DNA of 64,000 nt from Nitrospinota bacterium (GTDB lineage: Bacteria > Nitrospinota_A > UBA7883 > JACRLM01): positions 931,015 to 995,014 of the forward strand of contig JACQXA010000004.1 of the NCBI GenBank assembly GCA_016208975.1. Reading direction: 5' to 3'. Of this stretch, positions 1-7,629 are shown piece after piece. The notes beneath the pieces are model-generated. The model saw nothing but the letters and a program-made list of their open reading frames with translations, searched no databases and was not told the origin of the DNA. Position 1 is the stretch's first letter, and each line of letters begins with the position of its first letter. Made by a program: the position numbers and the translations under genes.

Positions 1-84
1 AAGCGTCAACTGGCGGACTCCCGCCGGAGTGACGGCCACCCGGTATTCGTCTGGTTTGACTTCTTTTGGAACGCCTATGATCAC
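1..84 (-). CDS. ald: Alanine dehydrogenase, N-terminal fragment (runs off window)
   Basis: Only the first 28 codons lie in the window. Read on the minus strand from a GTG at 84-82, they give VIIGVPKEVKPDEYRVAVTP and onward into AGVRQLT, the characteristic start of alanine dehydrogenase, an NAD-dependent enzyme interconverting alanine and pyruvate plus ammonia. An AGGGG ribosome site lies 7 nt upstream of the GTG (complement of 92-96) and a perfect TATAAT at 117-112. The N-terminus is diagnostic but the catalytic residues lie outside the window. A diverged copy of the same start is found at 3897-3969. Confidence 0.85.
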   Translation of the reverse strand, partial: MIIGVPKEVKPDEYRVAVTPAGVRQLTL

Positions 85-91
85 CTATGTT

Positions 92-117
92 CCCCTAAAA
101 AGCGATTAGGGATTATA
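92..117 (-). promoter_or_regulatory. ald leader: -10 box and ribosome site
   Basis: On the minus strand a perfect TATAAT occupies 117-112 and AGGGG occupies 96-92, followed after 7 nt by the GTG start. I see no convincing -35 hexamer at the usual distance. Between here and the first MITE (118-277) no gene was recognised. Confidence 0.5.
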
Positions 118-277
118 GCACTCGTGAACGCTTTTAGGATTGCGGCGGTAATTGAAGTGACGCCGCAGTCCGGCTGATCCGGCCCCGCAGGCAATAAGCG
201 CGAACCCTTCACTCCAGCCTTCTGCCATTACCAGAAACGCGCGCTTTAATTTCACTGACCCGTTACTACGCAACCTT

Positions 278-428
278 GGTAGTGTCTCAGTTTGAAAGTA
301 CAGGGGAGATTCTTCACTTACGCTCAGAATGACAATATAAAAGCAGTTGATAACATTGTCATCCTGGGCAAAGCGCCAGCGAAGTGAAGGATCTGTCTGT
401 TATTTGAGATTCAAACTGAGACACCACC
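278..428 (+). mobile_element. 151-bp MITE-like palindromic element, copy 1
   Basis: It begins GGTAGTGTCTCAGTTTGAA and ends with the complement of GGTGGTGTCTCAGTTTGAA, giving 19-bp terminal inverted repeats with one mismatch. The interior also folds back on itself (GATTCTTCACTT near the left end, AAGTGAAGGATC near the right). Flanks GCAACCTT (270-277) and GCAACCCT (429-436) look like an 8-bp target duplication with one change. It carries no transposase, so it must be mobilised in trans. Confidence 0.9.
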
Positions 429-473
429 GCAACCCTCATTGACTTTCCCTGTAAACTGCGCCACAATTAAATC

Positions 474-553
474 GAAAGTATAGCGAAAATACTTTCAAGA
501 GGTGGTGGCAACGAAGATAGCAGATTGTATTTGCATGACTTATATTTTCGCTA
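474..553 (+). promoter_or_regulatory. Inverted-repeat motifs upstream of split dnaE
   Basis: GAAAGTAT (474-481) and ATACTTTC (489-496) form a perfect 8-bp inverted repeat with a 7-nt spacer. The core TAGCGAAAATA (481-491) recurs inverted as TATTTTCGCTA at 543-553. Both lie within 110 bp of the polymerase start, as an operator pair would. Accessory DnaE-type polymerases are often SOS-controlled, but this is not a LexA box that I recognise. Confidence 0.4.
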
Positions 554-581
554 TTTGTTCGATATATTGGAGAGTGGTGGT

Positions 582-2978
582 ATGAACCGGGGTTTTATCC
601 ATTTGAACAGTCATTCCTGCCATTCGCTGATGGCGGGGGCAGACACCTTTGAAACCCTGTTCAAACGCGCCGGGGAACTGGGCATGGAATCCTTGGCTAT
701 AACGGAAACCAACGGCGTTTACGGGATGATAGCGGCCCAGAAAATTGCCGGGGAAACCGGCGTGCGGCATATCGCCGGGGCGCTGGTGGACAGCCCGCAG
801 GCGCCAGCCTACTCCCCCGATCCGCAATACGCCCTGTTGTTGCCGCTTACTTTGGAAGGCTATGGCGAGATGTGCGGCCTGATAACCGCCCGCCACCTGG
901 ATGAAAGGTTCAAACTGGCCAAAGCCGTTTCCACCCTGTCGCCGGACGTGATAGTCATCTCGCCGGACCACTCGGTGATAGAGGCTGGAAAACTGGCGGG
1001 ACGCGACGGCGCGATGTACGTGGGGCTTGTGAATCATGACGACACGGCGTCCCGCAGGAAAATCGCCGGGGGGCTGAAACTGGCCCGCCGGTTCGGCGTC
1101 CCTTGCGTGGCAACGAACAACGTCCATTTCGCCATGCCGGAAGGATATGAGATCCACCGCGTGCTGGCCGCCATCCGGGAGAACACCACCGTTACCAGGT
1201 TACCAGCCGGGGCGGCCGTCCACAAAGAGTCGTGGCTCAAACCGGCGGAAGCCATGCGGAAACTTTTCGCGGAGGTTCCGGAAGCCGTGGAAAACGCCAT
1301 GGCCATAGCGGACATGGCCCGGTTCCGGCTGGAGACGGGAAAGACCCGGTTCCCCAAATTCCCCGTACCCGGCCGGGAGACGGCCCCGGGCATGTTGCGC
1401 AGGCTGGCCCATGAGGGCGTCCCGCGCCGTTACGGCGAAGCCGCGGAAGAAGTGACCCGCCGGATGGAATACGAACTTTCGATAATCGAGGTCATGGGTT
1501 ACGCGGACTACTTTCTGGCCGTGTGGGACATAGCCCGCGAGGCCAGACAGCGCGGCATCCCCACCTGCGGGCGCGGCTCGGCGGCCAACTCCATCGTCTG
1601 CTACCTGCTGGGGATAACCGACGTGTGCCCCATCACGCTCAACCTTTATTTCGAGCGGTTCCTCAACCCGGAGCGCACCGACCATCCGGACATAGACCTG
1701 GATTTCCCCTGGAACCGGCGGGACGAGATAATAAACTACGTCTATGAAAAATACGGCGCCGCCAACGCCGCCATGATATCCACCTACAACACGTTCCGGG
1801 GCCGCTCCATAATCCGCGAGGTGGGCAAGGCCCTGGCCGTCCCCATCGAAAAGCTGGACTGGTTCACGAAGAAAATGCCCGGCTACTACCGCCTCTCCGA
1901 CATAGAGGAGGTGAAACGCCAGATACCCGAATGCCGCAACCTGCCTCTCAACGAGGAGCCGTACAGGACCATCATAGCCACGGGAAAGAAGATAGAAGGG
2001 TATCCCCGGGGTCTTTCGATCCATTGCGGCGGGATTGTGATAGCCCCATGCCCGATCACAAGGCTGGTTCCGCTCCAGCGTTCGGCCAAAGGGTTCAACA
2101 TCACCCAGTTCGACATGTACCCCGTGGAGGACATGGGCCTTGTGAAGATAGACCTGCTGGGGCAGAAAGGGCTGGCCGTGATAGCCGACACCATGGAGGA
2201 CGCGGAAAAACATTACGGCCACCACATTGACTGGCGCGTCATAGATCCCGTTGCGGACGGCCCAACCCGGCGGATCATGCGGGAGGGGCGGGTCATCGGC
2301 TGTTTCTACATAGAGTCGCCGGGAATGCGTAGCCTGCTTCGCAAGCTGAAGGTTGGCGATTTCGAGACGCTGGTGGCGGCCAGCTCCATAATCCGCCCCG
2401 GCGTGTCCGATTCGGGGATGATGAAAGCGTACATCAACCGCGCCCTGGGTCTGGAGAAACCGTCATACCCCCATCCTGTCATGGAGCGCGCCCTGGGAGG
2501 CGCCTACGGGGTGATGATATACCAGGAAGACGTTCTGAAAGTGGCCAACGCCGTGGCGGGAATGGGGTTGGGCGAGGCCGACAGCCTGCGAAAATGCATG
2601 AGCAAGAAACGCAACTGGGAGCGCATGGAGAAATACCGGGAGCGGTTCATCGAAGGCGCCGTGGAGCGGGGGGTGGAGATGGGCGTGGCCGAAGAGATAT
2701 GGAGGCAGGTGGAGTCTTTCGGCGGATACGCCTTCTGCAAGGCCCACAGCGCATCGTTCGCGGTGTTGTCCTGGCGTGCGGCCTATCTGAAGGCCCATTA
2801 CCCGGCGGAGTTCATGGCGGCGGTCATAAGGAACCGGGGCGGCTTCTACGACACAGCGGAGTACATAGAGGAGGCGCGGCGGCTGGGCATCAGGATATTG
2901 CCGCCGGACGTGAACGAAAGCGGGGCGGAATGCAAAAGCGTCCGCGTGAGGGAGGATGGGCCATGCGAAGCGGCGTGA
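582..2978 (+). CDS. dnaE: DnaE-type DNA polymerase III alpha subunit, N-terminal and catalytic part (split gene)
   Basis: 798 residues from ATG 582. The PHP domain comes first and looks degenerate: HLNSHS where metal-binding members have HLHxH, and AITETN where they have ALTDH, so proofreading is doubtful. The C-family polymerase core follows with GRGSAANS (about residue 330), the catalytic pair in PDIDLDF (about 370) and the third aspartate in KIDLLGQ (about 520), so polymerisation should be intact. The reading frame stops just after LPPDVNESG, where intact alpha subunits continue into the helix-hairpin-helix region; that remainder is in the next gene. The combined length of about 1,075 residues fits the accessory DnaE2/ImuC class better than the ~1,160-residue replicative DnaE1. 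An in-frame upstream start at 525 is possible but lacks support. Confidence 0.85.
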   Translation: MNRGFIHLNSHSCHSLMAGADTFETLFKRAGELGMESLAITETNGVYGMIAAQKIAGETGVRHIAGALVDSPQAPAYSPDPQYALLLPLTLEGYGEMCGLITARHLDERFKLAKAVSTLSPDVIVISPDHSVIEAGKLAGRDGAMYVGLVNHDDTASRRKIAGGLKLARRFGVPCVATNNVHFAMPEGYEIHRVLAAIRENTTVTRLPAGAAVHKESWLKPAEAMRKLFAEVPEAVENAMAIADMARFRLETGKTRFPKFPVPGRETAPGMLRRLAHEGVPRRYGEAAEEVTRRMEYELSIIEVMGYADYFLAVWDIAREARQRGIPTCGRGSAANSIVCYLLGITDVCPITLNLYFERFLNPERTDHPDIDLDFPWNRRDEIINYVYEKYGAANAAMISTYNTFRGRSIIREVGKALAVPIEKLDWFTKKMPGYYRLSDIEEVKRQIPECRNLPLNEEPYRTIIATGKKIEGYPRGLSIHCGGIVIAPCPITRLVPLQRSAKGFNITQFDMYPVEDMGLVKIDLLGQKGLAVIADTMEDAEKHYGHHIDWRVIDPVADGPTRRIMREGRVIGCFYIESPGMRSLLRKLKVGDFETLVAASSIIRPGVSDSGMMKAYINRALGLEKPSYPHPVMERALGGAYGVMIYQEDVLKVANAVAGMGLGEADSLRKCMSKKRNWERMEKYRERFIEGAVERGVEMGVAEEIWRQVESFGGYAFCKAHSASFAVLSWRAAYLKAHYPAEFMAAVIRNRGGFYDTAEYIEEARRLGIRILPPDVNESGAECKSVRVREDGPCEAA

Positions 2979-3796
2979 GGGTGGAGCGGAACGCGGCTTT
3001 TTCGCCGGGAAGGCATAACGCCATCCGGGTGGGATTGTCCCACGTAAAGGGGCTTTCGAAAACGCTCATCGGGGCCACAACCGGGAACCGGCTGGCGGGG
3101 CGATACTCGACGGTGGAGGATTTTTTGAGCCGCGCCCGGCCGGACATGGCGGAGGCCGAGGCGCTGATAAACAGCGGCGCGCTGGACTGTTTCGGCCATA
3201 CCCGGCCGGAGCTTTTATGGATAGCCCGGCTGTGGCGGGCCGCCGGACGTAACCGCCCTGCCCCGCATGACGGGCTTTTCGCGGAAACCGGCCAGCCCCC
3301 CTTCGCGCCGGACATCCCCCGTATTGCGGATTATCCCGCCGCCGAAAAACTCCGGATGGAGCGGGAAACGCTGGGCTTCACCGCCAGCGCCCATCCGTTG
3401 CGGATGTTCAGGCTCCATCCGGCCGACAGGATCATCCACGCCGCCGACCTCATTAACCACGTGGGCGAAACCGTAACGCTGGCTGGCTGGCTTGTTACCG
3501 CCAAACGGACCCGGACCGTCCACGGGCAGTTCATGAAGTTCCTCACGCTGGAAGACGAGACGGACATTTTTGAGGCCACGCTGTTCCCATCGGTTTACGC
3601 CCGTTACGGTCACCTGCTCACGGGCCGCGGGCCGTACCTTGTCACCGGCGTGGCGTCGCAGGATCACGAGGACCTGACCGTGACCGTTGAAAGCGTAAAA
3701 CCGGCCGGACACGGGACAGGCGCATGGCAAGCCTGGGATTCGGTAGTGTCCCAGTTTGAAAGTACAGGGGAGATTCTTCACTTACGTTCAGAATGA
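2963..3796 (+). CDS. dnaE: DnaE-type polymerase, C-terminal part (HhH and OB-fold), separate overlapping gene
   Basis: 277 residues in a different frame, overlapping the catalytic part by 16 nt. It picks up where the first gene stops: IRVGLSHVKGLS, a helix-hairpin-helix segment ending in ALINSGALDCFG, then LGFTASAHPLRMF and an OB-fold (FMKFLTLEDETDIFEA). A strong GGAGG (2951-2955) lies 7 nt before ATG 2963, which supports independent, coupled translation rather than only a sequencing frameshift. The last 18 or so codons lie in a MITE (3742-3892); without the insertion the frame would have run through WDSSGLTSFGTP to a stop at about 3961. A true frameshift in a single gene remains possible. 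Confidence 0.75.
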   Translation: MRSGVRVERNAAFSPGRHNAIRVGLSHVKGLSKTLIGATTGNRLAGRYSTVEDFLSRARPDMAEAEALINSGALDCFGHTRPELLWIARLWRAAGRNRPAPHDGLFAETGQPPFAPDIPRIADYPAAEKLRMERETLGFTASAHPLRMFRLHPADRIIHAADLINHVGETVTLAGWLVTAKRTRTVHGQFMKFLTLEDETDIFEATLFPSVYARYGHLLTGRGPYLVTGVASQDHEDLTVTVESVKPAGHGTGAWQAWDSVVSQFESTGEILHLRSE

Positions 3797-3892
3797 CAAT
3801 ATAAAAGCCGTTGATAACATTGTCATCCTGAACGAAGCGCAAGCGAAGTGAAGGATCTGTCTATTATTTGAGATTCAAACTGGGTCACCACC
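3742..3892 (+). mobile_element. 151-bp MITE-like palindromic element, copy 2
   Basis: Same element as at 278, with the tips changed in concert (GTGTCCCAG at the left, CTGGGTCAC at the right). Perfect 8-bp direct repeats TGGGATTC flank it (3734-3741 and 3893-3900). It lies across the 3' end of the polymerase C-terminal gene, supplying its last codons and stop, and it also cuts into an alanine dehydrogenase remnant on the other strand. Confidence 0.92.
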
Positions 3893-3896
3893 TGGG

Positions 3897-3969
3897 ATTC
3901 GTCCGGTTTGACTTCCTTTGGAACGCCTATGATCATGTGGTATCCATACGAAAACGAATAGGGATTATA
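3897..3969 (-). pseudogene. ald: Alanine dehydrogenase 5'-end remnant
   Basis: Aligns without gaps to 45-117 over 73 bp with 58 identities. It holds a TATAAT (3969-3964), a leader, an ATG (3936-3934) and codons reading MIIGVPKEVKPDES before the MITE. In the coding part both early differences are synonymous (AAA/AAG and CCA/CCG), while the leader is much more diverged. This implies that both copies once evolved as functional gene starts. Beyond the MITE no further alanine dehydrogenase sequence follows. Confidence 0.75.
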
Positions 3970-4044
3970 ACCCCGGCGCGGGATTTTCAGCTTGATGGTG
4001 GTAATCTTGACAATCAGCCAACAATCAACCCGGAGTCGTCCATC

Positions 4045-4488
4045 ATGAAAAGCCGCATGGCCCTGTTTCTGGTTTCAGCCCTTTTATTGATTAACGGGAT
4101 TCCAGCCTGGGCGGATACCATCGCCAGCCCGGAGCCAGCGTTCGATAATCCCCGGAAACTGGTTATCCAGCTGAACACCGGCGACGTAAAACAGCAGGAG
4201 GCCGTATTCAACAATGTGTCGAACCTGCTCAAGTTCTACGAAAACAATGTAAGGATGGCGGTGGTGGTGTTCGGGCAGGGGATAGACGTGGTGTTGAAAG
4301 GCTCGGCGTTCAACGAACGTATCCAGTCCTTAAAAGCTTACGATGTGGAGTTCATCGCCTGCGGAAACACCCTGAAAGTCCGGCAGAAAACGAAAGACGA
4401 CCTGCTTCCCGGCGTGGGGTACGCCACGGCGGGGCTGGCTGAAATAGCGGAACGCCAATTAAGCGGATGGGTATATCTGCGGCCATAA
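4045..4488 (+). CDS. Exported DsrE/DsrF-like family protein
   Basis: 147 residues from ATG 4045, preceded by GGAG at 9 nt spacing. A signal peptide (MKSRMALFLVSALLLI, cleavage near AWA) is followed by a DsrE-like fold: KLVIQLNTGD, VVVFGQGIDVVLKG and a conserved-looking cysteine in EFIACGNTL. Periplasmic DsrE-like proteins are common near sulfur and redox genes but mostly uncharacterised. No sulfur-oxidation genes are nearby. An upstream in-frame extension to 3868 exists but would start inside the MITE. Confidence 0.7.
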   Translation: MKSRMALFLVSALLLINGIPAWADTIASPEPAFDNPRKLVIQLNTGDVKQQEAVFNNVSNLLKFYENNVRMAVVVFGQGIDVVLKGSAFNERIQSLKAYDVEFIACGNTLKVRQKTKDDLLPGVGYATAGLAEIAERQLSGWVYLRP

Positions 4489-4523
4489 AAACCAGCCAGT
4501 TACATGCAACTGGGCCAAAGAAG

Positions 4524-4574
4524 TTGACACAATCAACAATGGAGGGATATATTTAAACATTACAATATATTGTA
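4524..4574 (+). promoter_or_regulatory. amiC promoter with adjacent palindrome
   Basis: TTGACA (4524-4529), an 18-nt spacer and TATATT (4548-4553) form a good sigma-70 promoter. The perfect 14-bp palindrome TACAATATATTGTA (4561-4574) lies across the expected transcription start, which is where a repressor would bind. Confidence 0.55.
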
Positions 4575-4589
4575 CGCATTGGTTTAACA

Positions 4590-6299
4590 ATGTACTTAAA
4601 GCTGTTTTCGGGTATTTTGACTGGCGTCGTACTCTGTTTTGGAACGGCGTTCTCCGGCCATCCTAACACCGAGGCGATGTATAAGAACGCCAAACAGCAA
4701 TATCTTGCCCTCTTCTCATCCCCGAAAAAAATATCCAACCGGGCGGAGTGGGAGAGCGTTATAAGCCGGTTCAAGCTTATCGTAAAAACAAATTCCTCCT
4801 CCCCCAGGGCCGATGACGCGCTGTACACAATTGGGGTGATGTATAAAAACCTTTATCGCCGGTCCGGCTCGTTGGCGGACAAGAACGAGGCCATTGGAAG
4901 TTTCAACACCCTCGCAAGCCGATACCCTAAAAGTAGTCTGGCGGGGGAGGCGCGAAAACAGGTTGGCGATATCGAGTTTATGGCCAGGAACAACACCAAG
5001 GCCAAATACGCGTATAAAAGCGCCATGAAGCAAAAGGTGGACTCCCGGTACAAGGTAGCCAAGGCGCAAAATGCCCCATTGGAAACCAGCATAAAATCGC
5101 AGGCGCTGACACCCGCCAGGAAACCCGATGAACAGCTTGCCGCCAAAAAACCGGAGGTAAAGGGGGATGGCGCCCAGCCAGTGGCCACTTTAACCAACGT
5201 GCGCCGGTATTCCACCGACGGATACACCCGGGTGGTGCTGGATTTTTCCGACCGCACCGCCTTCCGCGTTGAGCCAGCCGGTGAAAAGGGCAAAGTTTAC
5301 ATTGACCTTATGGACACAAGCCTGGCCTCCAACCTATCCCCGGTGATGGCTTTCGACAATGGGTTGGCCAAAGGGTTGAAGGTGGGCAATGGGCCCGATG
5401 GGGTAAAGAGGGTGACTCTGGATATGGATGCCGGGGCCGAAAGCGCCGTGATGGCCTTAAACTCGCCATTCCGCATAGTAATAGATTTAAACCGCGCCAA
5501 ACCCATGCCCGCCGTGGCAATGAAAGGGCCGGAGCCACAACCAAAACCTTCCATGGCAAGTTCATCAGTTAAGCCCGCCACGACTGTGGCGCGGGGTGGT
5601 TCGCTACGGACCATCGTGATAGACGCCGGGCATGGCGGGAAAGACCCTGGCGCCATAGGCCCCACAGGGCTTATGGAAAAAGACGTGGCGCTGGCTATCG
5701 CTAAAAAACTGAAGACCAGGCTGGAGAACCGGTTACGATGCAAGGTGGTTCTCACCCGGTCCACCGACAGGTTTTTGGAGCTGGACGAGCGGACGGTGTT
5801 CGCCAATTCGGTGAACGCCGATCTTTTTGTGTCCATCCATCTCAACGCCAGCCGGGACTCGCGCGCCAAAGGTGTGGAGACATATTTCCTCTCCCCCGCA
5901 AGGAGCAAAGACGAGCTTGAGACCGCCGCGCGGGAAAACATGATAGCCCACGGCGGACGCAACGAAATAGAGAACGACATCACCTACATAATGAGCGACC
6001 TGCAGAACACTCAGAAAGTGAACGATTCGTCCACGCTGGCCGGCGTGGTGCAACGGTCCGTGGTGGGCGGCCTGCGGGAAGACAACGTGCCCGTTAAAGA
6101 CAAAGGGGTGAAACAGGCCATGTTCTATGTGTTGTGGCGCGCCTCCATGCCCAGCGTGCTGGTGGAAACCGGGTTTATATCAAACCGGGAGGAGGAACGG
6201 CGGTTCAGAGACGGAAAATACCTGGATACGCTGGCGGACTCCATCGCCGAAGGTTTGGAAAAATACGACCGCACATATATGGTGGCCGCGCGGGAGTAG
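4590..6299 (+). CDS. amiC: N-acetylmuramoyl-L-alanine amidase (AmiC type, AMIN plus Amidase_3)
   Basis: 569 residues. A signal peptide precedes an N-terminal helical repeat region (about 30-150, TPR-like), then an AMIN domain (about 195-305, RRYSTDGYTRVVLDFS) that binds envelope targets, a linker, and a zinc-dependent Amidase_3 domain (about 345-560). Catalytic motifs are visible: VIDAGHGGKDPGAIG (zinc His), SIHLNAS (second His) and VLVETGFISN (catalytic Glu). It cleaves the bond between MurNAc and the stem peptide in periplasmic murein for daughter-cell separation. The TPR-like N-terminus is an addition to the E. coli layout. It has its own promoter. Confidence 0.9.
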   Translation: MYLKLFSGILTGVVLCFGTAFSGHPNTEAMYKNAKQQYLALFSSPKKISNRAEWESVISRFKLIVKTNSSSPRADDALYTIGVMYKNLYRRSGSLADKNEAIGSFNTLASRYPKSSLAGEARKQVGDIEFMARNNTKAKYAYKSAMKQKVDSRYKVAKAQNAPLETSIKSQALTPARKPDEQLAAKKPEVKGDGAQPVATLTNVRRYSTDGYTRVVLDFSDRTAFRVEPAGEKGKVYIDLMDTSLASNLSPVMAFDNGLAKGLKVGNGPDGVKRVTLDMDAGAESAVMALNSPFRIVIDLNRAKPMPAVAMKGPEPQPKPSMASSSVKPATTVARGGSLRTIVIDAGHGGKDPGAIGPTGLMEKDVALAIAKKLKTRLENRLRCKVVLTRSTDRFLELDERTVFANSVNADLFVSIHLNASRDSRAKGVETYFLSPARSKDELETAARENMIAHGGRNEIENDITYIMSDLQNTQKVNDSSTLAGVVQRSVVGGLREDNVPVKDKGVKQAMFYVLWRASMPSVLVETGFISNREEERRFRDGKYLDTLADSIAEGLEKYDRTYMVAARE

Positions 6300-6374
6300 G
6301 CGGGGCGGATAACTCCCCGTTCGCCAGGTCAACACCGTTCCCAATCCCGCCCGCTCATGCTAAACTTCAAAACC

Positions 6375-6632
6375 ATGAGCGAAAAAGAAAACACAGGATT
6401 AAAATTCGAGGCGGCCATTAAACGCCTTGAGGAAATCGTGACCAAACTCGAAGGGGGCGACCTGGAGCTGGAAAACTCCATAGCGCTTTTCGAGGAGGGT
6501 ATCCGCATGTCGAGGCTTTGCCAGAAAAAACTGGACGAGGCGGAGAAAAAGATAGAAAAACTCATCCGCGACAAGGAAGGGGCGCTGGCCACCGAGCCGA
6601 TGGAAGACCCCACCCAGGACGCTCCCATCTAG
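6375..6632 (+). CDS. xseB: Exodeoxyribonuclease VII small subunit
   Basis: 85 residues, typical for the family: FEAAIKRLEEIVTKLEGGDLELENSIALFEEG is the XseB helical-hairpin signature. It partners XseA (not in this window) in a nuclease that degrades single-stranded DNA. Start chosen at ATG 6375 by comparison with the family; ATG 6357 is in frame and neither has a clear ribosome site. It sits 3 bp upstream of ispA, as in many bacterial xseB-ispA-dxs clusters. Confidence 0.88.
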   Translation: MSEKENTGLKFEAAIKRLEEIVTKLEGGDLELENSIALFEEGIRMSRLCQKKLDEAEKKIEKLIRDKEGALATEPMEDPTQDAPI

Positions 6633-6635
6633 CCA

Positions 6636-7532
6636 ATGCCCCTTACCGCATATTTCAACGAAATCCGGTCCATGGTGGAGCGGGAAATGGACAGGCTGGT
6701 TCCAGCCGCCACGGCGTATCCGCCCCATCTGCACGAGTCCATGCGGTACTCCCTTTTCGCCGGGGGCAAACGGCTTCGCCCGATTTTAGCCGTGGCCGCT
6801 TGCGACACGGTTAAAGGAAACCGGGCGAAGGTTATCCCGTTCGCCGTGACGCTGGAGGTTGTACATACATATACCCTCATCCATGACGACCTGCCCGCCA
6901 TGGACAATGACGACCTGCGGCGGGGCATGCCAACGAACCATATCAAGTTCGGCGAGGCGGCGGCCATCCTTGCGGGGGATGGCCTATTAACCCTGGCGTT
7001 CGAGATTTTGGCGGATGCGAAAAATTTCCCCGGCGTGGACCCGGAAACCTTGCTTGATGTAACCCGCCGCACGGCCCGGGCCATAGGTTCGCTGGGAACT
7101 GTGGGGGGCCAGATGGCAGACATCCAGTTTGCTGGCGACAAGGTGGAGGCGGACCTGGCCACCCTTGAATACATCCATACCCACAAGACCGGAAAACTTA
7201 TCGAAATATCGGTGAGGGGCGGGGCCCAGTTGGCCGGGGCGCGGGAGGACGAAATCGAAGCGTTGGCGGAATATGGACGGAGCATCGGCCTGGCTTTCCA
7301 GGTGGTGGATGACCTGCTGGACATCGAGGGTAGCAGGGAAAAGCTGGGCAAAACCCCCGGCTCCGACGCGAAGAACAAGAAACTTACCTACCCGGCGCTT
7401 TTAGGGGTGGAAGAGTCGCGCAGACTGGCCACCAGGCTTACCGACAGGGCCATAAAGTCGCTGGAGATGTTTGGCGATTCGGCGGAACGGTTGAGCGACC
7501 TTGCCAAATACGTCATCGCCCGGGCTTTTTAA
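6636..7532 (+). CDS. ispA: Polyprenyl (farnesyl/geranyl) diphosphate synthase
   Basis: 298 residues, the normal length. The first aspartate-rich motif DDLPAMDNDDLRRG and the second VVDDLLDIEG bind the magnesium-diphosphate substrates; GGKRLRP near the N-terminus binds isopentenyl diphosphate. It condenses IPP with allylic diphosphates, producing precursors for undecaprenyl phosphate and quinones. It belongs with dxs downstream, although a toxin-antitoxin pair lies between them. Confidence 0.93.
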   Translation: MPLTAYFNEIRSMVEREMDRLVPAATAYPPHLHESMRYSLFAGGKRLRPILAVAACDTVKGNRAKVIPFAVTLEVVHTYTLIHDDLPAMDNDDLRRGMPTNHIKFGEAAAILAGDGLLTLAFEILADAKNFPGVDPETLLDVTRRTARAIGSLGTVGGQMADIQFAGDKVEADLATLEYIHTHKTGKLIEISVRGGAQLAGAREDEIEALAEYGRSIGLAFQVVDDLLDIEGSREKLGKTPGSDAKNKKLTYPALLGVEESRRLATRLTDRAIKSLEMFGDSAERLSDLAKYVIARAF

Positions 7533-7629
7533 GTGGCATGTAGAACCCGGGAAGCGACGAGATTGAAACGCGTCGTTGAAAAGCGCAGAATAAGAAACGG
7601 TTGAAAGAATCCGCGATTGGGGATTTGGC

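Noticed and set aside
35-177. Plus-strand open frame at the window start resembling a frame at 3868-4044
   Set aside because: The similarity comes from the ald start on the opposite strand; only the minus-strand frame shows synonymous differences and a known protein.
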